Origin: Nocardia transvalensis
GTDB taxonomy: Bacteria; Actinomycetota; Actinomycetes; Mycobacteriales; Mycobacteriaceae
Assembly: GCF_015477765.1 (NCBI RefSeq)
Contig: NZ_JADLQQ010000002.1
Location: 310,001 to 374,000, forward strand
Reading direction: 5' to 3'
Length of the DNA: 64,000 nt
Shown here: one piece after another, positions 51,868-60,821 of the stretch
Layout of the letters: every line of letters begins with the position of its first letter
How positions within the stretch are numbered: the first letter of the stretch is position 1
The notes under the pieces: generated by a model
The model's input: only the letters and a program-made list of their open reading frames with translations
What the model was told of the DNA's origin: nothing
The model's database searches: none
Position numbers and translations under genes: made by a program

Positions 51868-52347
51868 ATGACATCACCGGCTGTGAAATGTCTTGTCTGG
51901 GAAGTGGACAACACGCTGTGGGACGGCGTCGTCTGCGATTCGACGAGCGGGGTGCTACGGCCGGACGCGTTGCGGGCGCTGCGCACGCTGGCCCGCCGCG
52001 GCGTCGTGCACGCGGTCGCCAGCCGCGGTGAATGGGCGTGGACCACCGAGAAACTGCACAGGCACGGACTGCACGCGGCATTTGCCGCCATCGAGATCGG
52101 CTGGGGCCGCAAATCCTCCGCTATCGAGCGCATCGCTCGGCAACTGCACGTCGACCTCGACGCCGTCGGCTACCTCGACGCCGAACCCCTCGAACGCAGC
52201 GAGGTCGCCCACGCCCTCCCACAGGTCCGCTGCTACGCCGCCCGCCACGTCGACGTCCTCACGGCCCTACAGGAGTTCCGCGCCCCCGTCACCTCCACCC
52301 CACCCCCCACGTCCCCCATGGGCTTCGCCCACATAGCGGCTCGCTGA
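51868..52347 (+). CDS. HAD-like (HAD-IIIC/FkbH) protein with altered nucleophile
   Basis: 159 residues from ATG 51868 (TAGGGG five bases upstream; ATG 51838 would add ten residues). Motif I reads CLVWEVDNTLWDG: family enzymes have D-x-D-N-T-L-W, so the phosphate-accepting first Asp is Glu12 here while Asp14 is kept. I confirmed the GAA codon on the DNA. Motif II is VASRGE, and YLDAEPLERSEVAHALPQV contains the C-terminal acid region. The tail is Pro-rich. Loss of the nucleophile suggests a non-phosphatase role or a weakened enzyme. It lies 88 bp after the TerD gene. Confidence 0.72.
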   Translation: MTSPAVKCLVWEVDNTLWDGVVCDSTSGVLRPDALRALRTLARRGVVHAVASRGEWAWTTEKLHRHGLHAAFAAIEIGWGRKSSAIERIARQLHVDLDAVGYLDAEPLERSEVAHALPQVRCYAARHVDVLTALQEFRAPVTSTPPPTSPMGFAHIAAR

Positions 52348-52389
52348 CCCGCACCCCGGTGCGTGCAGCCGCACCCCGTGTTGGCAGGC

Positions 52390-52418
52390 GCACCCCGTGC
52401 AGGCCCTGCACAGGGTGC
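52390..52418. terminator. Strong hairpin between convergent genes
   Basis: 14-bp arms (GCACCCCGTGCAGG and CCTGCACAGGGTGC, 13 of 14 pair) around a single base. It serves the HAD-like gene (plus) and the ChoD-type gene (minus). Two more copies of the GCACCCC block stand just to the left (52350-52380), so the element seems built from a short repeat. Confidence 0.65.
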
Positions 52419-52450
52419 GTTTGCGAATAAAGGGTGCGGGTGGGTAGCTC

Positions 52451-54166
52451 TCAGGCGGTGTCGCGGGTGATCTCGACGATGGGGAGGACCAGGGCGGCGG
52501 GGGCGGAGGCGGGGACGATCGGGTGGTTCGGGGGGATGGGGGAGATGCGCCGGTAGCCCGCGGACTGGGGCGGGCGGGTGTCGGTTTCGCCCTTGTTGGG
52601 CCACAGGGCGGCGGCTCGTTCGGCCTGTGCGGTGATGGTGAGCGAGGGGTTGACGCCGAGGTTGGCCGAGACCGCGGAACCGTCGACCACACTGAGTGTC
52701 GGATAGCCGTAGACGCGGTGGTAGGGGTCGATCACGCCGTGGTCGGGGTCGGCGCCGATCGCCGCGCCGCCGAGGAAATGCGCGGTGAGCGGGATGTTGA
52801 ACACCTCGCCCCAGCTGCCGCCCGCGATGCCGCCGATCTTGTCGGCCACCCGCCGGGTCACCTCGTTGCCGGCCGGGATCCAGGTGGGATTCGGTTCGCC
52901 GTGACCCTGTTTGGAGGTGAGCTTGCGCCCGAACAGCCCGCGCTTGGTGTAGGTGGTGATGGAGTTGTCCAGATGCTGCATCACCAGGCAGATGATGGTC
53001 CGTTCGCTCCAGTTCTTCACCGTGAGCATCGACAGCAGCTTCACCGGATGGCGCAGCACCTCGAGCACGAACCGCAGCCACCGCGGAATCCGCCCGCCGC
53101 CGTCGACCATCAACGTCTGCAGCAGTCCCATCGCATTGGACCCCTTGCCGTAGCGGACCGGCTCGATGTGGGTGTCGGCGGTGGGATGAATGGAGGAGGT
53201 GATGGCCACCCCAGTGGTGAAATCGCGCTGCGGGTTCACCTTCCGGGTGGCGGCGCCGACGATGGATTCGGAGTTGGTTCGCGTCAGCTCGCCCAGCCGC
53301 GGCGACAGATCGGGCAGAATCCCCTTGTCGCGCATGGCGAACAGCAGCTTCTGCGTGCCCCGGGTACCGGCGGCCAGCACGACGTGCCCGGCGGTATAGG
53401 AGCGCGGCGCCTTGCGCAGCCATGCGCCGGTCCGCTGGGTGTCGACCTGCCAGCCGCCGTCGGCCAGCGGCCGCACCGCGGTCACGGTGGTCAGCGGAAT
53501 CACCTGCGCCCCGGCCTTCTCCGCCAGATACAGGTAATTCTTGACCAGGGTGTTCTTCGCCCCGTGCCGGCAACCCGTCATGCACTCGCCGCATTCCAGA
53601 CAACCGGTGCGATCGGGGCCGACGCCGCCGAAGTACGGGTCGGCCACGGTCTTTCCGGGTTCGCCGAAGAACACGCCCACCGGAGTCTGCACAAAAGTGT
53701 CACCCACGCCCATGTCGTCGGCGACCTGCTTGAACACCTCGTCGGCGGGGGTCATGTGCGGATTGCGCACCACCCCGAGCATCTTCGTGGCCTGCTCGTA
53801 GTAGGGCGTCAGTTCCGCACGCCAGTCGGTGATATCGCGCCACTGCGCGTCGCGGAAGAACGGCTCCGGCGGGACATAGAGCGTGTTGGCGTAGTTGAGC
53901 GACCCGCCGCCCACTCCCGCACCGCCGAGGATGAGCACATCGCGCAGCAGGTGAATGCGCTGGATGCCGTAGCACCCCAGCTTCGGCGCCCACAGGAACT
54001 TGCGCAGATCCCAGCTGGTGGAGGGCAGCTCGTCGTCGGCGAAGCGCCGCCCCGCCTCCAGCACCCCGACCCGGTACCCCTTCTCGACGAGCCGCAGCGC
54101 GGTGACGCTACCCCCGAACCCGGAACCCACGATGAGCACGTCGAAATCCATATCGCGCTGGGCCAT
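52451..54166 (-). CDS. choD: GMC-type oxidoreductase, ChoD (cholesterol oxidase) family
   Basis: 571 residues from ATG 54166, with AAGGAG seven bases upstream. FAD Rossmann GSGFGGS (14-20), the FAD lid GGAGVGGGSLNYANTLY, a Cys cluster C189-LE-C192-GE-C195-MTG-C199 of the ferredoxin kind that marks the ChoD group, AAGTRGTQKLLFAM, and the C-terminal active-site region HFLGGAAIG, GYPTLSVVDGSAVSANLGVN. No signal peptide. The family is annotated as cholesterol oxidase, yet the M. tuberculosis member is not needed for growth on cholesterol, so the true substrate is open. Three dyads lie in its 84-bp promoter gap. Confidence 0.9.
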   Translation of the reverse strand: MAQRDMDFDVLIVGSGFGGSVTALRLVEKGYRVGVLEAGRRFADDELPSTSWDLRKFLWAPKLGCYGIQRIHLLRDVLILGGAGVGGGSLNYANTLYVPPEPFFRDAQWRDITDWRAELTPYYEQATKMLGVVRNPHMTPADEVFKQVADDMGVGDTFVQTPVGVFFGEPGKTVADPYFGGVGPDRTGCLECGECMTGCRHGAKNTLVKNYLYLAEKAGAQVIPLTTVTAVRPLADGGWQVDTQRTGAWLRKAPRSYTAGHVVLAAGTRGTQKLLFAMRDKGILPDLSPRLGELTRTNSESIVGAATRKVNPQRDFTTGVAITSSIHPTADTHIEPVRYGKGSNAMGLLQTLMVDGGGRIPRWLRFVLEVLRHPVKLLSMLTVKNWSERTIICLVMQHLDNSITTYTKRGLFGRKLTSKQGHGEPNPTWIPAGNEVTRRVADKIGGIAGGSWGEVFNIPLTAHFLGGAAIGADPDHGVIDPYHRVYGYPTLSVVDGSAVSANLGVNPSLTITAQAERAAALWPNKGETDTRPPQSAGYRRISPIPPNHPIVPASAPAALVLPIVEITRDTA

Positions 54167-54182
54167 ACGCAGCTCCTTGCTC

Positions 54183-54226
54183 GGGTCACCTGTGACCCCG
54201 GTAACGTTACTACCCGGTACGGTACC
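54183..54226. promoter_or_regulatory. Cluster of three dyads upstream of the choD-like gene
   Basis: GGGTCAC-CT-GTGACCC (54183-54198), GTAACGTTAC (54201-54210) and GGTAC-G-GTACC (54216-54226) stand one after another, 17-60 bases upstream of the choD-like start. The CCGGTAAC of this site recurs at 56336-56343 upstream of the CocE-type gene. Candidates for regulator binding; the TetR at 56475 is the nearest candidate. Confidence 0.5.
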
Positions 54227-54250
54227 TGTGTCGCCCGGTACCCCCTACCG

Positions 54251-56281
54251 CTACCAGCCCGGTTCCCCGGCCATCGGCACATTCACCCAGCTCGGCCGGC
54301 TCGGATCCAACTCCAGGTGCTGGGGTCGCAGCCCGCTCTCGTTGAGCAGCGGGCGCAGCGGCAGGCTGCGGGGGAAGTTCAGCGCGTAGACATCGACGCG
54401 CAGGCGATGACCCGGCTGCAGCACGCCGTCGGTGGGGTTGAGGCCGATATCGACGGTCGTCGGCTGGCCGGGCACCACGGGCTGCCGCGAATCGAGGGTC
54501 AAGATCGGATACGGGTCGGTGTAGTCGCCGTTGGGGGAGCGGGTGGCCTTGTCCTCGTCGACCGCGCGCAACGAGGCCGTCATCTGGCCGTAGGTCCATT
54601 GGGTGGACCGTCCGTCGGGTGCGACGTCGTTCAGTGTCACCGCCCAGAACCCGTCGGTGGCGTCGAGCACCGTATTCAGATGCACCGCGATCGGCCCGGA
54701 CACCTGGGTGGGCGCGCTCACCGGTGGGCTGGTGAAGGTGAGCGCACTGGTCTCCCCGACCCGCGAATCCTTGGTGCACACATCGAGGAATGCGACGATC
54801 CCGCCGGTGCCGGTGGCCGTATCCGGTGAGCAGAGGGTGGCCAATCCGGGCGCCACGGTCACCCGGGCCGGACCGCCGGGCGCGGACGACAGGCTGCCGT
54901 CATGGGCGGAGAACGGCGCGGTTCCCGATGACGTGGCATCCAAATACAGTCGCCGGTACTCGGTTCCGGCCCGCGGGTAATCCGTCGAGGTGCTCCAGCC
55001 GCCGCCCTGCTGGAACGTCGTCACCGGCGCAGCGGAATCGACGCCGTTATCGATCCCCTTGAGCCACTTGTCGAACCAGGCCCGCTGCAGCACGTCCAGT
55101 CGCGGCGGCGCGCCGGGCGCACCCAGTCCGGACGCGGACGAGACGTGGAAGGTGTTGCCCATGACGATCTTCTTTTCGCTGTCGGGCAGCGGAATCGTAT
55201 TGAAGATCTTGGTCTGGTCGTAGGCGAAGATGTCATGCCAGCCGCCGTAGATGAAGGTGGGCACATCGATCCGCTCCGGATGCCCGATCCAGGCCTGCCG
55301 GATCGGGCTGTCCTCCTGGATCAGCGACTTCAGATGCGCGGGAATGGTGTCGATACTCGGTACCGTCAGCGCGGCGAACAGATAGTCGAAGAAGGTGAAG
55401 GGATCGGCGATCCGATCGGCCAGCCAGCGCATGTCGAACCGGCCGGTCAGCAGCGATTGCACATCCGGCACCAGCTTGCTGCCGTCGACGGCGGCCAGCC
55501 ACATCGGCAGGAATCCGATTCCCACGCCGCCACCGGTGGCGACGATATCGTGCAGCAGATCGCTACCCGGCACGACGGGGAAGATCGCCTTCAACCCGTC
55601 GGGATGCCGCTCGGCGGTGTGCAATTGGTTGATCGCCGAATACGACACTCCCGACATTCCGACCGTGCCGTCGGAATACGGCTGGTGCGCGGCCCATTCC
55701 ACCACCTCGGCCCCGTCCTGCTGCTCACGGTCGCCGAGCACCTGCCAGACACCCTGCGAGAATCCGGTGCCGCGCACATCCACGACCACTTGGACGTAGC
55801 CGCTCTGAATCAGCTTGCGGTCCACGGTGAATGTGCGCGCGAGACCGCCGGGAAGGGCCTTGGTCAGATCGGTGACCCCGCCCAGTCCCAGCCCGGACAG
55901 ATCGAATCCCGCGAAGAAGTTCATCAGCGCATCGCCGAGCACCGGCACCGACAGCATCGAATCGGCCACATTGGATACGAGTTTCGTATAGGGCGTGAGG
56001 TTCACGATCACCGGCAGCGGCTCGGTCACCGGACCCGACGCATCCGCCGGGCGATAGACGTTGGCTTTCAACACCGTGCCGTCGCTCATCGTGATCGGTA
56101 CGTCCCAATCGATATGGACGCCCGGATAGCGCGGCGGCCCGTCGTGCAGCGCGGTCCACTGCGCGCCGAGATCGGCGCCGGATTCGGCCTGGGTGATCGG
56201 GGTGGCAATCATTCCGACGCTCAGAATCGCCACTGCCACAGTGACGAACGACCGCACGAGCCGACGACGACGTCGAAACAT
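54251..56281 (-). CDS. Secreted CocE/NonD-type hydrolase (X-Pro dipeptidyl-peptidase family)
   Basis: 676 residues from ATG 56281 (an ATG six codons earlier is possible). The start MFRRRRRLVRSF plus a hydrophobic helix is a signal peptide. The N-terminal alpha/beta-hydrolase domain has GMSGVSYSA with the nucleophile Ser213, an Asp in IYGGWHDIFA and a His in GNTFHVSS. From about residue 430 the C-terminal jelly-roll domain of the family follows (VSGPIAVHLNTVLDATDGFW, GHRLRVDVYALNFP). Family members cleave proline peptides or esters such as cocaine; acylated or ester substrates outside the cell are likely. The choD-like gene follows on the same strand. Confidence 0.9.
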   Translation of the reverse strand: MFRRRRRLVRSFVTVAVAILSVGMIATPITQAESGADLGAQWTALHDGPPRYPGVHIDWDVPITMSDGTVLKANVYRPADASGPVTEPLPVIVNLTPYTKLVSNVADSMLSVPVLGDALMNFFAGFDLSGLGLGGVTDLTKALPGGLARTFTVDRKLIQSGYVQVVVDVRGTGFSQGVWQVLGDREQQDGAEVVEWAAHQPYSDGTVGMSGVSYSAINQLHTAERHPDGLKAIFPVVPGSDLLHDIVATGGGVGIGFLPMWLAAVDGSKLVPDVQSLLTGRFDMRWLADRIADPFTFFDYLFAALTVPSIDTIPAHLKSLIQEDSPIRQAWIGHPERIDVPTFIYGGWHDIFAYDQTKIFNTIPLPDSEKKIVMGNTFHVSSASGLGAPGAPPRLDVLQRAWFDKWLKGIDNGVDSAAPVTTFQQGGGWSTSTDYPRAGTEYRRLYLDATSSGTAPFSAHDGSLSSAPGGPARVTVAPGLATLCSPDTATGTGGIVAFLDVCTKDSRVGETSALTFTSPPVSAPTQVSGPIAVHLNTVLDATDGFWAVTLNDVAPDGRSTQWTYGQMTASLRAVDEDKATRSPNGDYTDPYPILTLDSRQPVVPGQPTTVDIGLNPTDGVLQPGHRLRVDVYALNFPRSLPLRPLLNESGLRPQHLELDPSRPSWVNVPMAGEPGW

Positions 56282-56474
56282 TTTGTCACCCCACCACATT
56301 CACCCGGCCCGGAATTTGTTCCGCACCACTACTGGCCGGTAACCGTAACGCGTGTCACGTCACGGCACAACTGTGATCTGTCATGCATCTTGGCGACCTG
56401 CGCTATCGACCGGTTCTGCACAAGAGCGACGATCACCTGTGCGGCCGGCGCTCTCCCTGTGGCAGGGTGGGGGC

Positions 56475-57188
56475 ATGGCCGACACCACCCCCCGCGCCCG
56501 GGCCCGTGCTCGCACGATGGCGGATATCGTCCGCATCGGCCGCGAACATCTGGCCGTCCACGGCGCGGCGGCGCTGTCGCTGCGGGCGGTGGCCCGCGAT
56601 TTGGGCGTGGTCTCCTCGGCGGTGTACCGGTACGTCCGCAGCCGCGACGAGCTGCTGACCCTGCTCGTCGTCGACGGGTACACCGAACTGGCCGATGCGG
56701 TCGACGCCGCACTCGACGCCGCCCCGGACGATCCGGCGCAGCGGCTGCGCGTGCTGGGCCGGGCGGTGCGCGAGTGGGCATTGGCCGAACCGGCCCGCTA
56801 CGGGCTGCTGTTCGGCACGCCCGTCCCCGGATATCACGCCCCCGCACAGGAAACCGTCGCGCCCGGCACCCGGGTCATCGGGGCCCTGCTGCGGGTGATC
56901 GAAAGCGCCTACCGGGCAGAGCTTCTCCCGGTGCCCGATCCGCCGCCGCCGGTCTCGCCGTCGCTGTCGGGCGACTTCGGCCGCATCCTCCAGGAATTCG
57001 GCGTCGACCTGCCCGATTGGCTGCTCGCGCGGGCTATCTCGGTATGGGCCGGGTTGTTCGGCGCGGTGAGTTTCGAGGTGTTCGACATGTACGGCAAGGA
57101 CACCTTCGGGGACCGGAGCGAAGTATTCGAACGCCACCTCGACAACCTGGGCGCGATGCTGGGCCTGCGCGCCGCACCGGCGCGGTAG
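56475..57188 (+). CDS. TetR-family regulator with WHG domain
   Basis: 237 residues from ATG 56475. The HTH at about 15-60 (MADIVRIGREHLAVHGAAAL, then RAVARDLGVVSSAVYRYVRS) is followed by the WHG-type C-terminal domain (REWALAEPARYGLLFGTPVP). It is divergent from the CocE-type gene, with 193 bp between. The motif CCGGTAAC lies in that gap (56336) and again upstream of choD, so one regulator may control both genes. Confidence 0.88.
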   Translation: MADTTPRARARARTMADIVRIGREHLAVHGAAALSLRAVARDLGVVSSAVYRYVRSRDELLTLLVVDGYTELADAVDAALDAAPDDPAQRLRVLGRAVREWALAEPARYGLLFGTPVPGYHAPAQETVAPGTRVIGALLRVIESAYRAELLPVPDPPPPVSPSLSGDFGRILQEFGVDLPDWLLARAISVWAGLFGAVSFEVFDMYGKDTFGDRSEVFERHLDNLGAMLGLRAAPAR

Positions 57189-57298
57189 TCCGCGCGTCGG
57201 ATGTGCATTCGTCGCAACCATCGTGCAGGATGACACAACCTGACGAGGTCCGACTCTCAGTTTTCCCTCAGCACGGTGATGTGAGACTTAACGGCGAG

Positions 57299-59332
57299 AT
57301 GAACGATCAAACCGAACCGATCCCGGTCGTCGCGGACACCCGCCCCGGTGGTCGCCATGGCCGGCATGCGCGGGCCGAGGAACCGGCCGTCGCGGATCGG
57401 TCCGGTCCGGCGCCCACCCCTGCCGAGCGGGCCGCCCGCCTGGAGGCGAGCCCCACCGGCCGCCGCGCGCGCGTGGAGCGTGCCGATGCCGCCGAGCCGC
57501 GCGATGGTCGACCCGCGCCCGCCCGGGACGGCGGCCGTACCGAACGTCGCTCCTCGGCCGGCGGTCGTGCCGAGCGGCGGTCATCGTCCGCGGCCCGTGA
57601 GGCGACAGGAAGTCCCGGTCGGGGCGCGCCCGCCGTCGCATCGAAGGGCCCGTCGAGCCGAACCCGTTCCGAGGGAACGGATACCGGCGCCACGCCCCGC
57701 CGCCCGCGGGCGACGGCGGCCGATCTCGCCAATCAACCCACCGACCGGTACGTACCGGCTCGGCCCAACCGCCGCACGCGCCGCGCCGCCACCAAGCGAC
57801 CCACCAAACAGGTCCGCGCCGTCCGCGTGCTGGGGCGGCTCGCGGCCGCGGCCACGGCGGTGGTCGTGGTCACGGGCACCGGATTCGCCTACTACACCGA
57901 GAAGAGCGTCGACCAGGGTTTCACCCGGTCCAACGTGATCAGCGAGGCCGACGCCGCGGCCCTCGACGGCGATATGAACATCCTGCTGATCGGCCTGGAC
58001 ACCCGAAAAGACCAGAACGGCAACGATCTCCCCAAGGACATCCTCGATCAGCTGCACGCCGGTGACGGCAGCGAGGGCGGCTACAACGCCAATTCCCTGA
58101 TCCTGGTGCACATTCCGAAGGATCTGAAGAAGATCACCGCCTTCTCCATCCCGCGCGACGACTACGTCGCGGTCACCGGCATCCCCGGCTACGACCACGC
58201 CAAGATCAAGGAGGCCTACGGGCTGAAGAAGGCGTCGGTCGAGCAGAAGCTCGAGAATCAGGGTGTCAAGGACAAGGTGGAGCTGGAGCGCAAAGGCCGC
58301 GAGGCGGGCCGCGAATCCATCGTGCAGACGGTGAAACAGCTCACCGGCGTGCCGATCAACCGGTTCGCCGAGGTCTCGCTGGTCGGTTTCTACGATCTGG
58401 CCAACATCCTCGGCGGCGTGGACGTGTGCCTCAACCACGCGGTCAACGACGAGTACTACTCGGGTGCGGTGTTCCCGGCGGGCCGCCAGCATCTGGACGC
58501 GGCCAATGCGCTGTCGTTCGTGCGTCAGCGCCACGGCCTGGAGAACGGCGACCTCGATCGCACGCATCGGCAGCAGGCGTTCCTCACCTCGGTGGCCAAG
58601 CAGCTCAAGGAGTCCGGCACGCTCACCAATATCGGCAAGCTGCAGCAGCTGATCAATGCCGCGCAGGACGACATCGTGCTGTCGCAGGGCTGGAACCTGC
58701 TCGAGTTCGCCCAGACGATGGGTAAGGCGGGCTCGGTTCCGATCGAATTCCAGACCCTGCCGGTGAAGGCCTACGACAATGTCGACGGCCAGGATGTGAA
58801 CGTCGTCGATCCGGTCGCGATCAAGAAGATCGTGCGCAGCGCCTTCGGTGTGCAGGCGCCGCAGCCGACCACCCCGAAGACCGCGCCCGCGAGCACCGTG
58901 GATGTCCGCAATGCGGGCGCGGCCACCGGTATGGCTGCCAAGGTGTCCAATTTCCTGAGCGCCAAGGGTTTCCACCAGGGCGATGCCGCGAACGCGGCGT
59001 ACGGCGACGGCTCGAGTTCGGTCGTCTACTATCCCGCCAGCAGCACCGACGCCGATGCCACTCAGGTCGCCGACATGCTCGGCGGGCTGCCCACGGCGCC
59101 GTCGAAGAACGTCGAGGCCGGCCACGTGAAGGTCGTCATCGGCAGCGATTTCACCATGCCGGACGAATCGTCCACGGGCACTTCGTCGTCCACACCGACC
59201 GACTCCCCGGTGGCGGGCTCGTCGACCGGGTCGTCGTCGAGCCCGGCGGTCTCGGCCGCCGCCGACGGCATGCCCGACTCGGGCAAACCGGTCACCACGA
59301 GCATCGGTTCCGACATTCCCTGCGTGAACTGA
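57299..59332 (+). CDS. LCP (LytR-CpsA-Psr) cell-wall ligase with LytR_C domain
   Basis: 677 residues from ATG 57299; an in-frame ATG at 57230 is possible, and the frame is open far upstream without coding meaning. Residues 1-175 are a cytosolic Arg/Ala/Pro-rich tail; 176-198 a single membrane helix (LGRLAAAATAVVVVTGTGFA); 225-440 the LCP domain (MNILLIGLDTR, ITAFSIPRDDYVAV, GRQHLDAANALSFVRQRHGL with the phosphate-binding Arg/Asp). Then LytR_C at about 535-617 (VDVRNAGAATGMAAKVSNFL), and a Ser/Thr-rich C-terminus. In mycolata, LCP enzymes join arabinogalactan to peptidoglycan using polyprenyl-linked substrates. The conserved catalytic residues are intact. Confidence 0.92.
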   Translation: MNDQTEPIPVVADTRPGGRHGRHARAEEPAVADRSGPAPTPAERAARLEASPTGRRARVERADAAEPRDGRPAPARDGGRTERRSSAGGRAERRSSSAAREATGSPGRGAPAVASKGPSSRTRSEGTDTGATPRRPRATAADLANQPTDRYVPARPNRRTRRAATKRPTKQVRAVRVLGRLAAAATAVVVVTGTGFAYYTEKSVDQGFTRSNVISEADAAALDGDMNILLIGLDTRKDQNGNDLPKDILDQLHAGDGSEGGYNANSLILVHIPKDLKKITAFSIPRDDYVAVTGIPGYDHAKIKEAYGLKKASVEQKLENQGVKDKVELERKGREAGRESIVQTVKQLTGVPINRFAEVSLVGFYDLANILGGVDVCLNHAVNDEYYSGAVFPAGRQHLDAANALSFVRQRHGLENGDLDRTHRQQAFLTSVAKQLKESGTLTNIGKLQQLINAAQDDIVLSQGWNLLEFAQTMGKAGSVPIEFQTLPVKAYDNVDGQDVNVVDPVAIKKIVRSAFGVQAPQPTTPKTAPASTVDVRNAGAATGMAAKVSNFLSAKGFHQGDAANAAYGDGSSSVVYYPASSTDADATQVADMLGGLPTAPSKNVEAGHVKVVIGSDFTMPDESSTGTSSSTPTDSPVAGSSTGSSSSPAVSAAADGMPDSGKPVTTSIGSDIPCVN

Positions 59333-59347
59333 GCCGGATGAACGGTT

Positions 59348-59364
59348 CGGCGGGTATCCCGCCG
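59348..59364. promoter_or_regulatory. CGGCGGG-TAT-CCCGCCG hairpin before the lexA-like gene
   Basis: Perfect 7-bp inverted repeat with a 3-base spacer, 15 bases after the LCP stop codon and 12 before the lexA-like start. It could be the LCP terminator or an operator/5' structure of the lexA-like gene. It does not match the actinobacterial SOS box. Confidence 0.45.
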
Positions 59365-59376
59365 TAGGATGCCCCG

Positions 59377-60033
59377 GTGACCGGATACGACGACGCGTTC
59401 GAGCATCTCGACACCTCGACCCTGCCGCCGCGACAGCAGCGCATCCTCGCCACCATCCGCGACTGGGTGGTGCGCCACGGATATCCGCCCAGCACGCGCG
59501 AACTCGGCGAGGCGGTCGGGCTGCGGTCCACGTCGTCGGTGTCGAAACATCTGAAGGCACTGGAGGACAGGGGTTTTCTGCGGCGCAGCGGAAGCGTCAC
59601 GAGGCCGATCGATGTGCGGCTGTTCCTGCGGTCGGCCGCGCCGCGGCAGCGGGACGAGGATTCGGTGACGGTTCCGGTCGTCGGCGATATCGCCGCGGGC
59701 ACACCGATTCTCGCCGAGGAACACACCGACGACCTGCTCACCGTGTCACGTCAGATCGTCGGCCGCGGAACGGTTTTCGCGCTGCGGGTACGCGGTGACT
59801 CGATGATCGACGCCGCCATCTGCGACGGCGATATCGTCGTGGTCCGCCAACAGCACGAGGCGCACTCCGGGGACATCGTGGCCGCCATGATCGACGACGA
59901 GGCCACCGTCAAGGTCTACCGTCGCCGGGGCGGTCACGTGTACCTCGAGCCACGCAACCCCGCCTATGAGGTCATCGACGGGGACCGGGCCGTGGTGCTG
60001 GGCAAGGTGGTCTCGGTGATGCGCCGGGTGTGA
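59377..60033 (+). CDS. lexA: LexA-family self-cleaving repressor, probably a paralog
   Basis: 218 residues from GTG 59377. The LexA winged helix covers 15-80 (LPPRQQRILATIRDWVVRHG, YPPSTRELGEAVGLRSTSSV), and the S24 peptidase half has everything needed for RecA-driven autolysis: cleavage site Ala107-Gly108, Ser142 in VRGDSMIDA and Lys179 in EATVKVYRR. The DNA-recognition helix region differs from the standard mycobacterial LexA I recall (SVSKHLKALEDRGFLRR against SVAHQLRTLERKGYLRR). The usual neighbours of lexA (nrdR or the LysM gene) are absent, and no SOS box lies upstream. A second, specialised LexA-like repressor is the more likely reading than the main one. Confidence 0.82.
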   Translation: MTGYDDAFEHLDTSTLPPRQQRILATIRDWVVRHGYPPSTRELGEAVGLRSTSSVSKHLKALEDRGFLRRSGSVTRPIDVRLFLRSAAPRQRDEDSVTVPVVGDIAAGTPILAEEHTDDLLTVSRQIVGRGTVFALRVRGDSMIDAAICDGDIVVVRQQHEAHSGDIVAAMIDDEATVKVYRRRGGHVYLEPRNPAYEVIDGDRAVVLGKVVSVMRRV

Positions 60034-60124
60034 GCCGGTGCGGCCCCTCGTTTGGTGGGTGATTTGCCGGGTACGGAGTCGGTAGACCACCTGCAGGGCG
60101 CATCCGCGACACCGAGGACGGATC

Positions 60125-60709
60125 ATGACCGCAGCAGCGACGATCATCGAGCAGTGGCCGCAGCAGGCGCGGGAGGCGGCGCGCCGGGTGCTCGGCACCT
60201 ACGGCGAACCGCACGAGGCGACCGAGCAGGCGCTGGTCTGGCACCGGGTCGGCCCGTGGAAGCGCATCGTGGCCTCCCGCGAGGTCTGGCGGCACAATTT
60301 TCCGGCCCCGCACACCGACTCGGTGCAGTGCGTCCTCGACTACCCGGTGCCGTTCCCGATGTATTCCGCGCTGGCCCAGTTCAACGGCAGTGTCGTGGTG
60401 GAACGCACGACCGGCGAGGTCTCGGCGCGCTGCCAGGACGAACAGGCCGATCTGCTGGCCCTGAACCTGATGCACGACATCGTGACCGGCGCGCGCAGCC
60501 CGGACCAGGCCCGCGACTACTACACCAAGGAATTCCTCGACGCCCACCGCGGTAAGTCCACCCCGTACCGGGACCGGCTGCGCTTCGACCCCAAGCCCGC
60601 GCCCGACCCCGACGAACCCCTCATCTCCGACTCCGAACTCGCCGCGGCCGTGGCCGAGGGCTCGGGCAACCCCGCCGCCGCCAACGCCGAATCCCCCCGG
60701 ACGACCTGA
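60125..60709 (+). CDS. Conserved protein of unknown function
   Basis: 194 residues from ATG 60125 with GAGGA seven bases upstream. Soluble alpha/beta composition with conserved-looking blocks: WHRVGPWKRIVASREVWRHN, FPAPHTDSVQCVLDYPVPFP, VVERTTGEVSARCQDEQADL and MHDIVTGARSPDQARDYYTK. The last 35 residues are Pro/Asp/Ala-rich and disordered. The sequence looks evolutionarily constrained but I cannot name the family. It stands alone between the lexA-like and ligase genes, with about 90-110 bp on each side. Confidence 0.78.
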   Translation: MTAAATIIEQWPQQAREAARRVLGTYGEPHEATEQALVWHRVGPWKRIVASREVWRHNFPAPHTDSVQCVLDYPVPFPMYSALAQFNGSVVVERTTGEVSARCQDEQADLLALNLMHDIVTGARSPDQARDYYTKEFLDAHRGKSTPYRDRLRFDPKPAPDPDEPLISDSELAAAVAEGSGNPAAANAESPRTT

Positions 60710-60821
60710 CGCCGCCGGGCATTCTCCTTCGACTCGAATCGTCAGACCAGTCGGTACTATCTAGCTGATTGTCGGCAACGCTTCAGCTACCCGAGGGACC
60801 GACGATGGCGACGAGGCGGGT

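Noticed and set aside
59333..59376. SOS box before the lexA-like gene
   Set aside because: GAAC and GTTC are present near 59339 but only one base apart; the actinobacterial box needs four.
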